DNA of 6,865 nucleotides from an uncultured Lachnospiraceae bacterium (GCA_900555005.1 USJM01000095.1:1-6865); one strand, 5' to 3'. Counted from the stretch's first letter, positions 1 through 6,085 are shown. Notes: a model not told the origin generated them from the letters alone. Numbers and translations are program-made.

Positions 1-1
1 G

Positions 2-55
2 GAGCCGTACGGATACAGATGGTATCTGGAGCAGCCGAAGGCAGGAGAAGAGTAA
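2..55 (+). CDS. C-terminal tail of an upstream gene (partial)
   Basis: Frame 2 is open from the window edge and ends in TAA at 53-55, giving a 17-residue tail that begins EPYGYRWYLEQP. Frame 1 also stays open to a TGA at 70-72, but its residues look like non-coding reading (VSGAAEGRRR), so frame 2 is preferred. An aromatic P-Y-x-Y-x-W-Y ending is reminiscent of the last strand of the C-terminal beta domain in GH13-type sugar enzymes, but 17 residues cannot support a family call. It lies 44 bp upstream of the GH32 gene on the same strand, so it is probably an earlier gene of the same sugar-use operon. Confidence 0.5.
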   Translation, partial: EPYGYRWYLEQPKAGEE

Positions 56-88
56 GGCAGATGACAGCATGAGGCAGGAAGGCCGGAC

Positions 89-97
89 AGGAGAGAG
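89..97 (+). promoter_or_regulatory. Ribosome binding site deciding the GTG start of the GH32 gene
   Basis: A purine-rich AGGAGAGAG lies just before GTG at 100. The only nearby in-frame upstream ATG (61) is closed by a TGA at 70-72, and the next in-frame Met is 14 codons inside. The non-ATG start is therefore the best choice. Confidence 0.6.
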
Positions 98-99
98 AC

Positions 100-1586
100 G
101 TGAGCAAAATACTGGAAGACGCAAGAAAGTATGAAGAAGAGATGGGAAGCCGCATCCCTGCGGATGCGCGGCCTCATTTCCACCTGTCCTCGCGGGTGGG
201 CTGGATGAACGATCCGAACGGATTTTCCTGGTACAAGGGACAGTATCATCTGTTCTATCAGTACAATCCGTACGATACGGTCTGGGGACCGATGCACTGG
301 GGCCATGCAGTGTCGGATGATCTGCTTCACTGGCAGTATCTTCCTGCGGCGCTGGCGCCGGATGAGGCATACGACAAGGACGGCTGCTTCTCCGGATCTG
401 CCATGACGATGCCGGACGGACGGCAGATGCTGATCTATACCGGCGTTGTTCGCGAGCTGGACGAGCAGGGGGTCCGCCGCGGCCTGCAGCGGCAGTGCGT
501 TGCGATCGGGGACGGGCTGAACTATGAGAAGATCGACGCCAATCCGATCCTGACGGTTGAAAACCTGCCGGAGGGAGCGAACAAGTATGAGTTCCGCGAC
601 CCGAAGATCTGGCAGGAGAAGGACGGGACATACCGGATGGTCACCTGCTGTGCTAACCATGAGCGGGATGCGCGGATTGTCTGTTCTCAAGTCTGGACGG
701 ACAGAAATGGAGCCGCGGAAAGGTCCTGATCCGGAACAATGGGCGCTTCGGCAGTGTCTGGGAATGCCCGGAGTTCTTCCAGCTCGACGGCAAATGGGTG
801 CTCCTGACTTCTCCGATGGACATGCTCCCGGAGGGGTTTGAGTACCATAACGGCAACGGGACGCTCTGTCTGATCGGGGATTACGACAGTCAGACAGGAA
901 CCTTTACCCCGCAGAAGAACCAGACGATTGACTATGGCATCGATTTCTATGCGACGCAGACGATCCTTGCGCCGGACGGACGCAGGATCATGATCGCCTG
1001 GATGCAGAACTGGGATACGACACCCGGCTACCGGCTGGAGCCGACGACGTGGTTCGGGCAGATGACGCTGCCAAGGGAGCTCAGCATCCGGGACGGGCAT
1101 CTGTATGAAAATCCGGTCAGGGAAATCGAGACGCTGAGGACCGGCAAGGTCGCCTATGAACATGTCTATGTTGATGGTGATACGGAGCTTGAAGGCATAT
1201 CCGGACGGCGGACAGAGCTGATCATGGACATTGCGCCGGCAGATGAGACGGCCGGTTTCCGGAAGTTCCAGGTGCGTTTCGCGTCAAAGGGCAGATATTA
1301 CACAACCCTCAGCTTCCATCCGGAGGAGGGGATCGTGAAGATCGACCGCAAGTTCTCCGGCTCCAGACGCGCAATTATTCACCAGAGAAGGATGCAGCTG
1401 CGCCGGCCGGGAAATCACCTGAAGATCCGTCTGATCCTCGACAGATTCTCGGCAGAGGCGTTCTTCAACGACGGGGAGCAGGTGATGACGGTGAATCTGT
1501 ACACGGAGCAGGACGCAGACGGCATCTCGTTCAGCAGCGAGGGCGCCGTCTCCATGAACATCACAAAATATGACCTGACCCTGTAA
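100..1586 (+). pseudogene. scrB: GH32 sucrose(-6-phosphate)/fructan hydrolase, split by a frameshift near 684-689
   Basis: Glycoside hydrolase family 32 (beta-fructofuranosidase / sucrose-6-phosphate hydrolase type). It hydrolyses terminal fructosyl bonds. There is no signal peptide, so it should act in the cytoplasm on imported sucrose, sucrose-6-P or short fructans. The five-bladed propeller holds WMNDPNG at residues 35-41 (nucleophile Asp38, codon 211-213), the FRDPK motif with transition-state stabiliser Asp167 (598-600), and WECPEFF with the acid/base Glu (codon 762-764). A GH32 C-terminal beta-sandwich follows, with the typical AEAFFNDGEQVMT strand near the end. As read, frame 1 ends at TGA 727-729 and homology continues in frame 3 to TAA 1584-1586. 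Adding one T in the TT at 684-685 gives V-C-F-S-S-L-D-G-Q-K-W, a normal GH32 stretch, and a 495-residue protein of usual family length. The break separates the RDP and EC motifs, so neither fragment could be catalytic. The fructokinase downstream supports the role. Exact substrate (scrB/sacA versus fructanase) is unresolved. The break is probably a sequencing indel, otherwise a recent pseudogene. Confidence 0.9.
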
Positions 1587-1591
1587 TTCCA

Positions 1592-1600
1592 TGGTATACT
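1592..1600 (+). promoter_or_regulatory. Possible extended -10 promoter for the fructokinase
   Basis: TGGTATACT (TG at 1592-1593, -10 TATACT at 1595-1600) begins 6 bases after the GH32 stop. No good -35 hexamer sits at 16-18 bp, which an extended -10 can tolerate. It would let the kinase be transcribed apart from the hydrolase. The call rests on motif match alone. Confidence 0.35.
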
Positions 1601-1716
1601 GATCGCATATGGCTTCTGGCAGCACGCAGGGAAGGACAGCATCCGGAAGCGTACCGGAGAGGGCGCCCGGCTCCAGAGGCAGTGTAAGGCAGCATGCCGG
1701 ATATGGATGTACGTTC

Positions 1717-1723
1717 AAGGAGG
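1717..1723 (+). promoter_or_regulatory. Strong ribosome binding site of the fructokinase gene
   Basis: AAGGAGG ends 7 bases before ATG 1731. This fixes the start there rather than at the in-frame ATG 1707, which lies upstream of the Shine-Dalgarno and would add an uncharacteristic MYVQGGWE leader. Confidence 0.8.
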
Positions 1724-1730
1724 ATGGGAG

Positions 1731-2699
1731 ATGGCAAAGACGGTAGACGTGACAGCTCTCGGAGAGCTGCTCATCGATTTTACGGAGAATGGACTGAGCA
1801 GTCAGGGAAATCCGCTTCTGGAGGCGAATCCGGGCGGAGCGCCCTGCAATGTTCTGTCGATGCTCCAGAACTATGGCAGGAAGACCGCCTTCATCGGCAA
1901 GGTCGGCGATGATATGTTCGGACGGATGCTGACGGAGGCAGTGAAAAGCGTCGGGATCGACACAAGGGGACTGAAGACCGATCCGGTCGTCCATACGACG
2001 CTCGCGTTTGTCCATACATTTGAGAACGGAGACCGGGACTTTTCCTTCTATAGAAATCCTGGTGCGGACATGATGCTGACAAAGGCGGATGTAGACGAAA
2101 AGCTGATTGAGGAATCAAAGGTCTTCCACTTCGGAACTCTGTCCTCGACAGATGAGGGCGTGCGCGAGGCAACCCGCTATGCCATCGATGTGGCGAAGAA
2201 AGCCGGCGATGTCATCACCTTCGATCCGAATCTCAGACCGCCGCTCTGGAGGTCACTCGACGACGCGAAGAGAGAGATCGAGTATGGTCTTTCGAAGTGC
2301 GACGTTCTGAAGATCTCGGACAACGAGGTTGAGTTCATGTGCGGGACGACTGACTACGACAAGGGTGCGCAGATGCTGATCGACAAGTACCAGATTCCAC
2401 TGGTGCTGATCACGATGGGCAGAGACGGCAGCCGCGCCTATTACAAGGGACTGCGTGTCGAAGCAGCGCCGTTTTTACAGGAGAAGACGATCGAGACGAC
2501 CGGTGCCGGCGATACCTTCTGCGCAACCATCCTTCACTTTGTGCTGAAATACGGCCTGGACGGCTTTGACGAGGAAAAGCTGAGGGAGCTGCTTGTGACA
2601 GGCAATGCGGCAGCCTCCATCGTCACGACGCGGAAGGGCGCACTGAAGGTCATGCCGACCGTGGAGGAGATCAAAAAACTGATCAGGGAACGCAGCTGA
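1731..2699 (+). CDS. scrK: Fructokinase, PfkB/ribokinase family
   Basis: ATP-dependent sugar kinase, most likely phosphorylating fructose to fructose-6-phosphate in the cytoplasm. The 322 residues match the usual length of about 310-325. The N-terminal strand TALGELLIDF (8-17) is typical of PfkB-family fructokinases. It is followed by the PfkB signature-1 region NPGGAPCNV (33-41), which contributes to the sugar site. The C-terminal signature is TTGAGDTFCA, with the anion-hole GAGD at 258-261 and catalytic base Asp261 (codon 2511-2513). DPNLRPPLW in the middle is also characteristic of bacterial fructokinases. The gene is intact, 144 bp after the GH32 hydrolase, and consumes the fructose that enzyme releases. 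A strong terminator follows 76 bp after the stop. Other PfkB substrates (e.g. 2-keto-3-deoxygluconate) are possible, but the GH32 neighbour and the GELLIDF and GGAPCN motifs argue for fructose. Confidence 0.92.
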   Translation: MAKTVDVTALGELLIDFTENGLSSQGNPLLEANPGGAPCNVLSMLQNYGRKTAFIGKVGDDMFGRMLTEAVKSVGIDTRGLKTDPVVHTTLAFVHTFENGDRDFSFYRNPGADMMLTKADVDEKLIEESKVFHFGTLSSTDEGVREATRYAIDVAKKAGDVITFDPNLRPPLWRSLDDAKREIEYGLSKCDVLKISDNEVEFMCGTTDYDKGAQMLIDKYQIPLVLITMGRDGSRAYYKGLRVEAAPFLQEKTIETTGAGDTFCATILHFVLKYGLDGFDEEKLRELLVTGNAAASIVTTRKGALKVMPTVEEIKKLIRERS

Positions 2700-2775
2700 C
2701 CGGCATGCCGCTGCGTACAGGCATGGGGAACGGTTTCTGAAACAGTCAGGAATATCAATCTATTTCATTCATAGG

Positions 2776-2818
2776 AAAGACCGGGATGGACAAAGGAACA
2801 GTCCCCCCGGTCTTTTTT
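2776..2818 (+). terminator. Rho-independent terminator of the GH32-fructokinase unit
   Basis: Ten-base-pair perfect stem AAAGACCGGG (2776-2785) / CCCGGTCTTT (2806-2815), with an inner GGAC/GTCC extension (2788-2791 / 2801-2804), closing into a T6 run at 2813-2818. It separates the sugar genes from the wall-hydrolase unit. Confidence 0.93.
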
Positions 2819-2879
2819 GTTACAAAATGTGCTTGCATTCTTGAAATATTTGTGTTAAAACCTTTAACAAGTTGTTACA
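2817..2879 (+). repeat. TTGTTACA direct repeats and a TGTTAAA inverted repeat upstream of the hydrolase promoter
   Basis: TTGTTACA occurs exactly twice, at 2817-2824 and 2872-2879. Between them is a 7-3-7 inverted repeat, TGTTAAA (2853-2859) / TTTAACA (2863-2869). The block is clearly more AT-rich than the flanking genes and sits just 5' of the -35 at 2891, so it may bind a regulator. A TTGAAA (2841-2846) with TTTAAC 17 bp downstream (2864-2869) could be a second, weaker promoter overlapping the inverted repeat. Confidence 0.45.
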
Positions 2880-2890
2880 TCTTCACAGGA

Positions 2891-2918
2891 TTGACACAAG
2901 TTGCTTTTATAGTAGTAA
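2891..2918 (+). promoter_or_regulatory. Promoter for the SH3/NlpC-P60 hydrolase
   Basis: Consensus -35 TTGACA at 2891-2896, then a 16-bp spacer and a weak -10 TAGTAA at 2913-2918. Transcription would start at about 2925, where the leader RNA stem begins, leaving about 140 nt of 5' untranslated RNA. The -35 is perfect and the -10 poor. Confidence 0.55.
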
Positions 2919-2924
2919 CAGTTT

Positions 2925-2993
2925 GATAAAGGGCTTCCGATCTGGGGCAGCTGGTAAGGCATTGAAGCCGCAAGGCTTCCGGAATCCTTTATC
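2925..2993 (+). ncRNA. Structured 5' leader RNA (riboswitch-like candidate, class not recognised)
   Basis: A closed fold can be read directly. P1a is GATAAAGG (2925-2932) with CCTTTATC (2986-2993), 8 perfect pairs. P1b is TTCCG (2935-2939) with CGGAA (2980-2984). Stacked on it is a hairpin GAAGCC (2964-2969) / GGCTTC (2974-2979) capped by a GCAA GNRA tetraloop. Positions 2940-2963 form a G-rich side region. GGCTTCCG is present twice (2932-2939 and 2974-2981), so GAAGCC can pair with either copy, and the two pairings exclude each other. Wall hydrolases of this kind are known targets of c-di-AMP (ydaO) riboswitches, but I could not match the conserved ydaO blocks. The structure is seen; the regulatory role is inferred. 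Confidence 0.5.
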
Positions 2994-3027
2994 CACCATA
3001 TAGTTGAGTACGTGACACCGACCGGGG

Positions 3028-3042
3028 GATGGATGAACCATC
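3028..3042 (+). promoter_or_regulatory. Small hairpin just upstream of the hydrolase ribosome binding site
   Basis: GATGG (3028-3032) / CCATC (3038-3042) with a 5-nt loop, ending 8 bases before AGGAGG at 3051-3056. It is not followed by a T run, so it is not a terminator. It could affect ribosome access as part of the leader; function is not established. Confidence 0.3.
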
Positions 3043-3066
3043 ACAGTGCCAGGAGGTAAGAGAAAC

Positions 3067-4260
3067 ATGAAAAGAGGATTGGCAAGAGCTACAGCATTCT
3101 GCCTGACAGCAGGGCTTCTTTTTGCGAACAGCGCAGCTGTCTATGCCGAGGATACCGCACCGGAGACTGAGGCAGCATCTGATGTGACCGGATCGCTGGC
3201 ATTTGCAGAGTGCGACGAAGCGTACTATGTGAATGTCCGCACAGAACCAGCACCGACAGCGGCAAAGTGATCGGGATCCTGAAGAATCTGATTCCGCGAT
3301 CATCGAGAGCGTTGAGGATGACGGCTGGTACAAGATCAAGTCCGGCGATGTGGAAGGATATGTGGCCGCATGGCTGATCAAGACCGGCGATGAGGCGGCG
3401 GCGATCGCTCCGACGGTCGCTTACAATTATGCAGTCAACAACGCTGTTTCCCTGAATGTCCGTGCTCAGGCGGACGAGGGATCGGATGTCGTTACCTCCC
3501 TGGATGAGGGCGCAGAGGCTGAGATCGTCGCTGACGAGGGAAACTGGTTCAAGGTTGCGCTGGATTCCGACACCTACGGTTATGTTTCCAAGGATTATGT
3601 CGAAGAGAAGACCGCTTATCCGACGGCAAAAACCATCGATGAGATGATGAGTGATACAGAAGCTGAGAAGCAGGCTGAGCAGGCGGCAGATGCTGCATCA
3701 GACTCGACGGATGCTTCTGCAGACCAGAGCGGCGAGACGGCAGCGCCGGCAGATGCTTCTCAGACACAGGAGACGGCGGCACAGACAGACGCTTCTCAGG
3801 TGCAGGAGACAGCAGCGCAGACCGATGCTCCGCAGACGGAAGCACCTCAGCCGCAGGAGACAGAGGCACCTCAGACCGAGGCATCAGCTCCGGCAGCTTC
3901 TGCAACGGGAGCTGCCGTTGTGGCATATGCATCCCAGTTTGTCGGCAATCCGTACGTATGGGGCGGCACAAGCCTGACGAGCGGCGCTGACTGCTCCGGA
4001 TTCACGATGGCTGTTTTCGCAAACTTTGGCGTTTCTCTTCCGCATTATGCGCATCCCAGCTGTCCTGCGGCACACAGGTTTCAATCGACAGCCTGGCGCC
4101 TGGCGACCTTGTTTTCTTCAGCAGCACAGGTGGAGAGATTGATCATGTCGCGATCTATGTCGGCGGCGGCTCCATCGTCCACGCGGCAAACAGCAAGTCC
4201 GGTATCTGCTACGGCAGCCTGAACTGGATGACCCCGGTTGCGGCCTGCAGAGTTGTCTGA
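3067..4260 (+). pseudogene. Secreted SH3-SH3-NlpC/P60 cell-wall endopeptidase, broken by three frameshifts
   Basis: Exported peptidoglycan hydrolase. NlpC/P60 enzymes usually cut the gamma-D-Glu to diamino-acid bond in stem peptides. The start is ATG 3067, 10 nt after AGGAGG. A signal peptide (Lys/Arg, hydrophobic core, cleavage after VYA, residue 27) is followed by a bacterial SH3 domain at about 42-108, a second at about 120-178 (each with an NVR motif), an Ala/Gln/Thr/Glu-rich linker at about 185-279, and the NlpC/P60 domain at about 281-398. Catalytic residues are Cys310 in GADCSGF (codon 3992-3994), His361 in IDHVAIYVG (4144-4146) and His373 in IVHAANS (4180-4182); numbering is for the repaired protein. 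As read, frame 1 switches to frame 3 at 3247-3249, to frame 2 at 3285-3287, and back to frame 1 at about 4053. Each switch is explained by one missing base (EP-STDSGKV; LKK-SDSAII; HYAH-SQLSCG). Repaired length is 398 residues. All domains are intact, so sequencing indels are likelier than decay. A monocistronic unit with its own promoter, leader and terminator. Confidence 0.9.
3752..3823 (+). repeat. 36-bp tandem repeat in the hydrolase linker
   Basis: Two adjacent 36-bp units (3752-3787 and 3788-3823) encode DASQTQETAAQT and DASQVQETAAQT. A degenerate third unit (DAPQTEAPQPQE) starts at 3824. They lie in the flexible linker between the SH3 and NlpC/P60 domains. Such coding repeats can vary in copy number between strains and change linker length. 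Confidence 0.75.
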
Positions 4261-4296
4261 CATGGAAGCTGAATCATTTACACAGCATTGAGATAG

Positions 4297-4342
4297 AAAG
4301 ATCCTCCGTCCTGGCATTCCGTCAGGGCGGAGGATCTTTTTT
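4297..4342 (+). terminator. Rho-independent terminator after the wall-hydrolase gene
   Basis: Seventeen-pair stem, 4297-4313 with 4323-4339, containing only one G-U wobble (4309/4327). It has a 9-nt loop and a T6 tract at 4337-4342. It lies 37 bases after the TGA at 4258-4260, which supports that stop as the true end of the repaired hydrolase frame. Confidence 0.95.
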
Positions 4343-4410
4343 GCTTCCGGATATGTGTAACCGAAAGAGTGCCAGAGTGGCAGAGCAGGCTGTCCTGTTC
4401 ATGCAAGTGG

Positions 4411-4439
4411 TTGAAAAAGCGACTCTGCAACTTTATAAT
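4411..4439 (+). promoter_or_regulatory. Sigma-A-type promoter of the membrane-protein pair
   Basis: -35 TTGAAA (4411-4416), 17-bp spacer, -10 TATAAT (4434-4439): 11 of 12 consensus bases at ideal spacing. Start of transcription is expected at about 4446, leaving a leader of only about 26 nt, too short for a riboswitch. This suggests steady housekeeping expression. Confidence 0.85.
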
Positions 4440-4471
4440 AAAGGTTAATTACACCGAAGGATGATGTGTCT

Positions 4472-5476
4472 ATGACAGATGAAGAGAAGAAGCTGGAGCG
4501 GCAGCAGGAGAAAGAGGAACAGCGGGAAAAGCGAAGGCAGGAGCGGCAGAAGATCGCTTCTCTGCACGGGAAGAAGAGGCTCCAGTATCTTTGGGATTAT
4601 TACAAGGTGTGGCTGGTGTTTCTGGCAATCGCAATTGTCGCGGTCAACATCGCAGTGACGATCGTGAGGGGACTGATGACGAAGACGCTTCTTCAGGTCA
4701 GCGCCCTGTCGGCAGACTACAGTGCGGCCGGCGATCAGATGCAGGAGGACTTTTCCTCCTATATCGGCGGGCTGAAGAAACATGAGGAGCTTTCCTTCGA
4801 TCTCTCCATTGATCTGCATCCGGGCGCTGTCACGCAGGCAGAGCAGGTGGCGGATGTCAAACTCCAGGTCCAGGTTTCCTCCGGAACCCTGGATGCTGTG
4901 CTCGTCCCGGACTATGCCTTCTCCTACATCCAGCAGCGGGGGATGCTGATGAGCCTGGATGATGTCCTGAGTCCGGATGAGATTGAGACGTACGGAAAGG
5001 CCGGGGATCTGGCCTATGCTTCCGCACCGGATCTTCAGGCGCTGTCTGAGCAGGATGCATCGGAAGCTGGCACGCTGGACCCTGAGGGTGAGAGCACCGT
5101 CCGCACGATCACCACTCTGAGCAGTCTGCAGAACCAGACGGAACCCGGAACAGAAGCCGCCGAAGCAGAAGCCAAAACAGCAGCGAATATAGAAGCCGAA
5201 TCAGATAGCGGGATGGCAGCACCGGCAAAATCAGAGAGCCTGCCGGAGGCAGACACCGGGACGGAAGCGTCATCAGGTCAGACATCGGAGATTCATTCTT
5301 CACCGTCTGAGGGTGAGCAGATCTACGGGATCCGGGTCGACGACTCAGGCGTCTTGTCTGATTATGCCTGGTATCCGACCGACCAGAAGGTATACTTTGG
5401 CATTGTGAGCAACACGCGCCATGAGGACATGGCGCTCACCTATCTTCATTACCTCAAAGGAGCGGACAACAAATGA
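4472..5476 (+). CDS. Single-pass membrane-anchored protein of unknown function with a solute-binding-like outer domain
   Basis: I do not recognise a named family. The 334 residues run as follows: a highly charged Glu/Lys/Arg/Gln-rich N-terminus (1-36, probably helical and cytoplasmic); LQYLWDYYKVW (37-47) leading into one transmembrane helix (about 46-66); an extracellular alpha/beta region (about 67-190) with LDAVLVPDYAF and SLDDVLSPDE; a long acidic Ala/Glu/Ser-rich low-complexity segment (about 192-287); and a C-terminal IYGIRVDDSGVL...VYFGIVSNT...MALTYLHYL block. The order resembles Clostridia membrane proteins with a WDYYK motif before the helix and a periplasmic-binding-protein-like C-terminus; this is recalled, not searched. 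ATG 4472 is preferred over in-frame GTG 4466 because aligning GAAGGA (4456-4461) with the anti-Shine-Dalgarno gives 8 nt spacing to the ATG but only 2 to the GTG. The stop overlaps the next start (ATGA), implying translational coupling. Confidence 0.75.
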   Translation: MTDEEKKLERQQEKEEQREKRRQERQKIASLHGKKRLQYLWDYYKVWLVFLAIAIVAVNIAVTIVRGLMTKTLLQVSALSADYSAAGDQMQEDFSSYIGGLKKHEELSFDLSIDLHPGAVTQAEQVADVKLQVQVSSGTLDAVLVPDYAFSYIQQRGMLMSLDDVLSPDEIETYGKAGDLAYASAPDLQALSEQDASEAGTLDPEGESTVRTITTLSSLQNQTEPGTEAAEAEAKTAANIEAESDSGMAAPAKSESLPEADTGTEASSGQTSEIHSSPSEGEQIYGIRVDDSGVLSDYAWYPTDQKVYFGIVSNTRHEDMALTYLHYLKGADNK

Positions 5477-5981
5477 ACGACTTATACAAGGAAATCATGG
5501 TGAAACCAAGGCCTTCCCAGACCAACGCGCTGAAGAAAGGGCTTCTGATCGCGGCGGCGGTGCTGGTTTTGCGGCAGGCATGCTGTTTGTTCAGCCGCTT
5601 GTCATGCTGGGCGGGATCGTCCTGCTGTTTCTGGAGATCTGGCTGATCTTCCCGCGGTTCAGCGTGGAGTATGAGTACCTCTACGTGAACGGGGACATCG
5701 ACATCGACGAGATCTACAGCAAGAGCACCCGGAAGAGAAAGGGCTCCTATGACAACAGTTCGCTCGTCGTCATGGCGCCGACCGGGAGCGCGCATCTGGA
5801 CGGGTACCAGAATCGTCAGGGAATCAAGGTGCTCGATTATTCGAGCCGGGAGCTGAATGTGAAGACCTGGACGCTGGTCTATGGGGACGGCTCTGATCAG
5901 AAGATGCTGATCCTGGAGCTTCCGGACGAGGTTGTGCAGGACATGCGCCGGTATTCTCCACAGAAGGTTTATCTGCAGTAA
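5473..5981 (+). pseudogene. Small two-helix membrane protein, DUF6106-like, with one frameshift near 5567-5570
   Basis: ATG 5473 overlaps the previous stop as ATGA, with AAAGGAG at 5456-5462 as ribosome binding site. Frame 1 opens MNDLYKEIMVKPRPSQ and enters a hydrophobic helix. At the TTTT run 5567-5570 homology-like sequence moves to frame 3. Adding one T gives A-A-A-V-L-V-F-A-A-G-M and a 169-residue protein. The repaired protein has a short cytoplasmic N-terminus, two close helices (about 23-39 and 42-60), then FSVEYEYLYVNGDIDIDEI (63-81), a basic STRKRK cluster, and a beta-rich domain ending PQKVYLQ. That layout matches what I recall of the DUF6106 family in Clostridia; no function is known to me. 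Without the repair, frame 1 would lose the whole C-terminal domain. Coupling to the upstream membrane protein suggests a shared complex or process. Confidence 0.7.
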
Positions 5982-6056
5982 TCCATCTCAGGCGTGTTTC
6001 GTGCGTCTGCTGTTGTTTTGTACCGTGCAGAGAACTATTTCGTGGAAGACTCTCCC

Positions 6057-6085
6057 TTGCGGGAGATGTCCTGGTCTGCTATAAT
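6057..6085 (+). promoter_or_regulatory. Promoter of guaB
   Basis: Perfect -10 TATAAT (6080-6085) with an extended TG at 6077-6078, and a partial -35 TTGCGG (6057-6062) at 17 bp. A perfect 6-bp inverted repeat, TCTCCC (6051-6056) / GGGAGA (6061-6066) with TTGC between, overlaps the -35 and could act as an operator. The leader to the TTG start is about 65 nt. Confidence 0.7.

Noticed and set aside
687..1163. Long minus-strand open frames antisense to the GH32, hydrolase and guaB genes
   Set aside because: They are reading shadows of GC-rich coding sequence on the other strand, with no family motifs and overlapping well-supported + strand genes.
2701..2743. CGGCATGCCG palindrome and GTTTC-T-GAAAC repeat after the fructokinase stop
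   Set aside because: Short palindromes with no following T run. The real terminator is at 2776-2818, and no regulatory role is supported downstream of the gene.
2932..2984. tRNA-like gene in the hydrolase leader (D-arm-like AGCTGGTAAGGC)
   Set aside because: No acceptor stem, no TTC-type T-loop and no anticodon arm of the right size. The pairing pattern is a long stem with one GNRA hairpin.
2925..3066. Confident assignment as a c-di-AMP (ydaO) riboswitch
   Set aside because: Gene context fits, but I could not find the conserved ydaO sequence blocks in the expected order, so only a structured leader is claimed.
4370..4382. TGCCA-GAG-TGGCA inverted repeat upstream of the membrane-protein promoter
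   Set aside because: Only five base pairs with a three-base loop, isolated, about 29 bp upstream of the -35. Not enough to call an operator.
5560..5575. Programmed -1 ribosomal frameshifting at GGTTTTG, or at the other four shift sites
   Set aside because: A -1 slip would formally join the frames, but none of the five sites shows a canonical X-XXY-YYZ heptamer, and five such events in three unrelated genes are implausible.
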